The translations under genes and the position numbers were made by a program. 17,418 nucleotides of DNA, taken from contig NZ_CAMICL010000043.1 of the NCBI RefSeq assembly GCF_946221105.1, positions 1-17,418 of the forward strand, given 5' to 3'. This document shows, one piece after another, positions 13,887 through 17,418 of the stretch (its first letter is position 1; each line of letters begins with the position of its first letter). The notes beneath the pieces are model-generated. The model saw only the letters and a list, made by a program, of their open reading frames with translations, ran no database searches and had not been told where the DNA came from. Source of the DNA: an uncultured Corynebacterium sp. (lineage in GTDB: Bacteria; Actinomycetota; Actinomycetes; Mycobacteriales; Mycobacteriaceae).

Positions 13887-14823
13887 TCGACCCCACAACC
13901 GCATCGTCAATCAGCCGCGCGGCAGCTTTGGCGGTGCGGTTGTCCACGTCGAAGTCAGGGTTGAGCTCTACGACGTCCAGAAGCGCGACGCGCCCCGTCG
14001 CAGCCACCGCGGCGACCATCGCGCGCAGCATCGCGTACTCCACGCCGAACCCGGCCGGGGCGGACACGCCCGGCGCGACCGCCGCCGGCAGCACGTCCAG
14101 GTCGATGGAGAGGTGGATCGGCCTGTCGCCGGCCACAGCGGCGACGGCGCGCTCGGCGGCTTCGCGCACGGTCATCTCCGCCAGCTCGGTGTCCAGCACA
14201 GTGGTCACGCCGAGCTCGTCGGCGGTGTCGAAGAGCACCTTGGTGTTGTTGGGCTTGGAGATGCCGAAGACGCTGTACTCGAAGTCCTCGCCCACCAGGC
14301 CCGCGATCTGCTTGAACGGGGTGCCGGAGGTGGGGCGGGTTTCGGTGCGCAGGTCGAAGTGGGCGTCGAAGTTGATCACCTGCATCGGGCCGACCGCCTC
14401 GTAGGCGCCGCGGTGGGTGGCAAACGAGGTTTCGTGCCCGCCGCCGAGGACCACGGTCATCCCGCCTGCGCCCTGCGCCGCCACGAGGTCACGCACCCGG
14501 TCGGACAGCTCGCGTTGGGAGCCTTCGAGGTCGGTGTCCTGGGTGGTCACGGTGCCGGCGTCGACAAGCTTGGTGTCCTCGTGGACCGCCAGCGAGCCGA
14601 GGGCCGCGCGCAACGCCTCCGGGCCCTTCGCCGCGCCCTGGCGGCCGCCGTTGCGCTCGACGCCCTCGTCGGACGCGTAGCCGATGAGGTGCACGGCGCC
14701 CTCGGTGGGCTCGGCGGCGGTGTCGACGACGCTGTGCCAGCGGGCGTGCTCGGGGCCGGGGCCGTCGTCGCGGCCGGACCAGTTGGAAGCGGGGGTGAAA
14801 AGCGGTGCAGTTACAGTATTCAT
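13873..14823 (-). CDS. hutG: Formimidoylglutamase (ureohydrolase family)
   Basis: 316 residues with the arginase-fold manganese ligands in order: GGGHETSFATHRG (His130), NFDAHFDLR (Asp153, His155, Asp157) and LSIDLDVLPA (Asp241, Asp243), followed by LDVVELNPDFD. It hydrolyses N-formimidoyl-glutamate to glutamate and formamide, the last step of the short histidine degradation route. Agmatinase or arginase are alternatives in the same fold, but the neighbouring hutH makes HutG by far the best reading. ATG 14823 is preferred over ATG 14850 because a -10-like TACCCT ends 8 bases before it, which suits a leaderless transcript. It is divergent from the IclR regulator. Confidence 0.92.
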   Translation of the reverse strand: MNTVTAPLFTPASNWSGRDDGPGPEHARWHSVVDTAAEPTEGAVHLIGYASDEGVERNGGRQGAAKGPEALRAALGSLAVHEDTKLVDAGTVTTQDTDLEGSQRELSDRVRDLVAAQGAGGMTVVLGGGHETSFATHRGAYEAVGPMQVINFDAHFDLRTETRPTSGTPFKQIAGLVGEDFEYSVFGISKPNNTKVLFDTADELGVTTVLDTELAEMTVREAAERAVAAVAGDRPIHLSIDLDVLPAAVAPGVSAPAGFGVEYAMLRAMVAAVAATGRVALLDVVELNPDFDVDNRTAKAAARLIDDAVVGSKLRR

Positions 14824-14850
14824 GCCCACCGAGGGTAGCGCCGTGGGCAT
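14822..14850. promoter_or_regulatory. Operator-like inverted repeat between hutG and the IclR regulator gene
   Basis: ATGCCCAC (14822-14829) and GTGGGCAT (14843-14850) are perfect inverted repeats with centres 21 bp apart, two helix turns. The left arm contains the hutG start codon; the right arm overlaps CATACT (14848-14853), the likely -10 box of the regulator gene; the spacer holds TACCCT (14837-14832, minus strand), the likely -10 box of hutG. The IclR protein encoded next to it is the obvious binder. The motif also gives hutG an alternative upstream ATG. Confidence 0.6.
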
Positions 14851-14861
14851 ACTTGAGTCCG

Positions 14862-15596
14862 ATGACTAAGCCGCAGGTTCCCGCCGCGCACAACGTGTTG
14901 CGCATCCTGGCGCTTCTGTCCACCACGGACGCGCCGATTTCCGCCACCCGCATCCAGCGCGAGCTGGACCTGCCGCGTTCCACCACCTACCACCTGCTGC
15001 GCGAGCTGGAGGATTCCGGGTTCGTGGTGCACCTGCGCAAGCCCGGCACGTACGGGTTGGGGCTGGCGTCCTACCGCATGGCGCAGGCGTACACCACGCA
15101 GCAGCCGCTGGTGCGGCTGGCCACGAAGCCGCTGGCGCGGATCGCGCAGCTCGCGGGCGGTTCGGCGCACCTGACGCGCCTTGCCGGCCCGGAGATTGTG
15201 TACCTGCACGAGGTGCGCGCCCCCGGCGCGGTGTCCCTGGTCACGGAGGTGGGCGTGCGCCTGCCGTCGCTGAAGACCGCCTCGGGGCGCATCATGCTGG
15301 CGCAGCTGCCGGAGGCGGAGCTGCGCGCCGCGTACAACTCCTCGGGCGAGCGCCGCCGCTACAGCGAGGTCAAAGAGGAGCTTTCTGCCTATCGACGCCA
15401 AGGGTTCGCCACCGAGCGCGAAGCCATCTCCCGCGGCCAGGAGTCCGTGGCGGTGGCTGTGCTGGACCACCTTTCGCGCCCAGCGGCCGCGCTGGCGGTG
15501 ACCTTCGCCGTAGACAGCGCGGACACGCAGCAGCTGGTCAGCGCGCTGCAGACCGCCGTCGAAGGGTTGCGCGCACAGTTCTTCGGAAACGTGTGA
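14862..15596 (+). CDS. hutR: IclR family regulator, probable regulator of histidine utilisation
   Basis: 244 residues. The N-terminal winged helix-turn-helix (about residues 8-55) reads NVLRILALLSTTDAPISATR then LPRSTTYHLLRELEDSGFVV. The C-terminal IclR effector domain includes GSAHLTRLAGPEIVYLHEV, LKTASGRIMLAQL and RRQGFATEREAISRGQESVAVAV. Such proteins bind a small effector, here perhaps histidine or urocanate. ATG 14862 is 8 bases after the -10-like CATACT and has no ribosome site, so translation is probably leaderless. It sits between hutG (divergent) and hutH (33 bp downstream, same strand), like the HutR regulator described in corynebacteria. The symbol rests on context. Confidence 0.88.
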   Translation: MTKPQVPAAHNVLRILALLSTTDAPISATRIQRELDLPRSTTYHLLRELEDSGFVVHLRKPGTYGLGLASYRMAQAYTTQQPLVRLATKPLARIAQLAGGSAHLTRLAGPEIVYLHEVRAPGAVSLVTEVGVRLPSLKTASGRIMLAQLPEAELRAAYNSSGERRRYSEVKEELSAYRRQGFATEREAISRGQESVAVAVLDHLSRPAAALAVTFAVDSADTQQLVSALQTAVEGLRAQFFGNV

Positions 15597-15629
15597 CCGG
15601 ACGCACTTTTGTGGGCTACTATCACGCCC
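15593..15629 (+). promoter_or_regulatory. hutH promoter, leaderless type
   Basis: TACTAT (15617-15622) is a good -10 box only 7 bases before the hutH ATG at 15630, with GTGACC (15593-15598) or TGACCG (15594-15599) as -35. The regulator stop codon overlaps the -35. No ribosome site precedes the ATG, so the transcript likely begins at or next to the start codon. Confidence 0.6.
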
Positions 15630-17171
15630 ATGACACACGCAGTTTCAGTTGGTATTGGGGCCCTGTCCGTCGAGGACGTCGTGGCCGTCGCCCGCCACGG
15701 AGCCGAGGTCGCCATCGACCAGGCCGCACTGGATGAGATCGCCGCGACCCGCGAGCGCGTCGAGGAGCTCGCCGCGGACCCCACCCCGGTCTACGGCGTC
15801 TCCACCGGCTTCGGTGCGCTGGCCACCAAGCACATCCCGGAGGACATGCGGGCCCAGCTGCAGGTCTCCCTGGTGCGCTCCCACGCCGCGGGCACCGGCC
15901 CGGAGGTGGAAGAAGAGGTCATCCGCTCGCTGATGCTTCTGCGCCTGTCCACGCTGTGCACCGGCCGCACCGGCGTGCGCCCCGTGGTTGCACAGACCTA
16001 CGCCGCCGCGCTCAACGCCGGGATCACCCCGGTGGTTCGCGAGTACGGCTCGCTCGGCTGCTCCGGCGACCTGGCGCCGCTGGCGCACTGCGCGCTGGCG
16101 CTGCTCGGCGAGGGCGAGGTCCGCGTCCGCGGCGGCGAGATCGTCCCTGCGTCTGAGGCGCTCTCCGCTGCCGGCATCGAGCCGCTGGTCCTGCGCGAAA
16201 AGGAAGGCCTGGCGCTGATCAACGGCACCGACGGCATGCTCGGCATGCTCTGCCTGGCCATCGCGGACCTGCGCGAGGCGGCCAAGGTTTCCGACATCGC
16301 CACCGCCATGAGCGTCGAGGGCCTGAACGGCACCCTGTCTGTCTTCGACGAGGACCTGCAGGAGCTGCGCCCCCACCCGGGCCAAGCCGATTCCGCCTAC
16401 AACATCCGCACCGTCGCCGCGGACTCGCCGATTCTCGCCGCCGCCCTGGACAGCTTCAAGGCCAACGACGTGCAGGACGCCTACTCCATCCGCTGCACCC
16501 CGCAGGTCGCCGGCGGATTCCGCGACACGCTGGCACACGTGACTACCGTGGCCAATCGGGAGCTCGCCGCCGCCAACGACAACCCCGTGGTGGCCAAGGA
16601 CGGCCGCGTGGCCTCCAACGGCAACTTCCACGGCGCACCGGTGGCCTACGTGCTGGACTTTTTGGCGATTGTCGTGGCCGACTTGGCGTCGATTAGCGAA
16701 AGGCGCACCGACCGCTTCCTCGACCCCGCCCGCAACCGCGGCCTCAACGCCTTCCTCGCCGGCGACCCGGGCGTGGACTCCGGCCACATGATCGCCCAGT
16801 ACGCGCAGGCCGGCATTGTCGGCGAGCTCAAGCGCAACGCCGTGCCCGCCTCCGCCGACTCGATCCCGTCGTCTGCGATGCAGGAAGACCACGTTTCCCT
16901 CGGCTGGTCCGCCGGCCGCAAGCTGCGCCGCAGCATCGACGGCCTGCAGCGCGTGCTCGCCGTGGAGATCCTCACCGCCGCCCGCGCCCTGGACATGCGC
17001 GACGGCGAGCCCTCCGCCGGCACCGGCGCGGCCGTGTCCACGCTGCGCAAGCTTGTCGACGGCCCCGGCACCGACCGCTACCTCTCCCCCGAAATCGAGC
17101 ACTCCGTGCAGCTGGTCAAGGGCGGCGACTACATCGAAGCCGTCGAGGCCGTGGTGGGCGAGCTGCGTTAG
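15630..17171 (+). CDS. hutH: Histidine ammonia-lyase
   Basis: 513 residues, the usual size. It removes ammonia from histidine to give urocanate, the first step of histidine degradation, in the cytoplasm. Visible marks are YGVSTGFGALA (Tyr55), the prosthetic-group loop EYGSLGCSGDLAPLAH, ALINGTDGMLGML, RCTPQVAGGFRDTL, NDNPVV and SSAMQEDHVSLG. The MIO cofactor forms from residues 144-146, here Cys-Ser-Gly instead of Ala-Ser-Gly; the essential Ser145 and Gly146 are kept, and I believe this variant is common in actinobacteria. ATG 15630 is chosen over the in-frame TTG 15609, which lies upstream of the -10 box. Together with hutG and the regulator it forms a histidine cluster; urocanase and imidazolonepropionase are not in the window. 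Confidence 0.96.
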   Translation: MTHAVSVGIGALSVEDVVAVARHGAEVAIDQAALDEIAATRERVEELAADPTPVYGVSTGFGALATKHIPEDMRAQLQVSLVRSHAAGTGPEVEEEVIRSLMLLRLSTLCTGRTGVRPVVAQTYAAALNAGITPVVREYGSLGCSGDLAPLAHCALALLGEGEVRVRGGEIVPASEALSAAGIEPLVLREKEGLALINGTDGMLGMLCLAIADLREAAKVSDIATAMSVEGLNGTLSVFDEDLQELRPHPGQADSAYNIRTVAADSPILAAALDSFKANDVQDAYSIRCTPQVAGGFRDTLAHVTTVANRELAAANDNPVVAKDGRVASNGNFHGAPVAYVLDFLAIVVADLASISERRTDRFLDPARNRGLNAFLAGDPGVDSGHMIAQYAQAGIVGELKRNAVPASADSIPSSAMQEDHVSLGWSAGRKLRRSIDGLQRVLAVEILTAARALDMRDGEPSAGTGAAVSTLRKLVDGPGTDRYLSPEIEHSVQLVKGGDYIEAVEAVVGELR

Positions 17172-17184
17172 GTGGTTTGGGCAG

Positions 17185-17211
17185 CCCCGGCGGCGGCCTT
17201 GGCGCCTGGGG
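17185..17211 (+). terminator. Candidate hutH terminator hairpin
   Basis: CCCCGGCG (17185-17192) pairs with CGCC-T-GGGG (17203-17211, one bulged T) around a 10-nt loop, 14 bases after the hutH stop. There is no T tract, only TCTCCCC. Confidence 0.45.
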
Positions 17212-17418
17212 TCTCCCCGACACTTCGCGGCGGAATCTGTCAGTCGGCCCGCATATTCCCAGGTCGCTGCAAACGGCTGCCGTGATCTGTCAGGAACTGC
17301 GCCGCGCTCACTCTCAATTCCCACAAATCCTGGGATCGAAAGCCTGGGATCGCGCCGATTTTGGCGGAGTTGTCAGTGGGTGAATGCGCCACCTCGACTT
17401 GGAGGTTGTTGTGGCTGG
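17212..17418. other. Intergenic end of window with short repeats
   Basis: No convincing gene. ATCTGTCAG occurs at 17235-17243 and 17285-17293, exactly 50 bp apart, and TGTCAG again at 17371. CCTGGGATCG is repeated at 17329-17338 and 17343-17352. This may be the control region of a gene beyond the edge. Confidence 0.35.

Noticed and set aside
13869..15398. 14-bp direct repeat CTGCCTATCGACGC at 13869-13882 and 15385-15398
   Set aside because: One copy is inside the IclR coding sequence and encodes ordinary residues; a single match of this length in GC-rich DNA is probably chance.
15645..17324. 559-codon minus-strand frame opposite hutH
   Set aside because: Low-complexity Gly/Arg/Val/His composition, no motifs, and entirely antisense to a textbook histidine ammonia-lyase.
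1..17418. CRISPR arrays, tRNA or rRNA genes
   Set aside because: I saw no regularly spaced repeats, tRNA cloverleaf or rRNA sequence in any part of the window.

Overview
The window looks like the chromosome of a high-GC actinobacterium, most likely a Corynebacterium. The evidence is the GC-rich codon use, the CsoR/CopA/CopZ copper set with C-rich/G-rich operators, the actinobacterial 7Fe ferredoxin, leaderless-looking promoters, and a hutG / IclR-regulator / hutH arrangement. Genus is inferred from these features; no rRNA or other marker gene is present.

Left and centre (1-10603) form an accessory copper-resistance region assembled from pieces. It opens with the 3' end of a CopB-type P-type ATPase, followed by a Met/His-rich DUF305 lipoprotein. 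Next comes a carbohydrate block: an archaeal-type (type II) glyceraldehyde-3-phosphate dehydrogenase and, convergent to it across a strong hairpin, a class I fructose-bisphosphate aldolase broken by two +1 frameshifts and the 3' part of a GH65 disaccharide phosphorylase. A small cupin protein and the ferredoxin FdxA follow. From 5565 to 6512 there is no recognisable gene, but there are three copies of an IS6-like terminal sequence, two of them bounding a 110-bp MITE-like element.

The second copper module (6513-10603) holds csoR and copZ-copA on the minus strand and, on the plus strand, a Cys-rich heavy-metal-associated (HMA) domain protein followed by the first 25 codons of a His-rich copper ATPase that then stops. 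Two nearly identical CsoR-type operators (14 of 17 positions) sit inside the promoters of copZ-copA and of the HMA gene, so a single copper sensor probably controls both directions. Between them lies the last ~26 codons of a sensor histidine kinase. The 5' end of copB at the right edge and a copB-type 3' end at the left edge suggest a circularly permuted or tandemly duplicated copper unit, perhaps made by IS6-type recombination.

Right (10619-17418) looks like ordinary chromosome: an AGCS sodium/amino-acid symporter, a YjiH/GATE-domain membrane protein, hutG (formimidoylglutamase), an IclR regulator and hutH (histidine ammonia-lyase). hutG and the regulator start 38 bp apart around a perfect 8-bp inverted repeat that overlaps both predicted promoters, a likely operator. 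HutU and HutI are not in the window.

The most interesting idea is that copper efflux and chelation genes travel with glycolytic isoenzymes expected to resist copper: a divergent GAPDH and a metal-free class I aldolase. This is an inference from gene content, and the aldolase copy here appears dead unless the frameshifts are sequencing errors.
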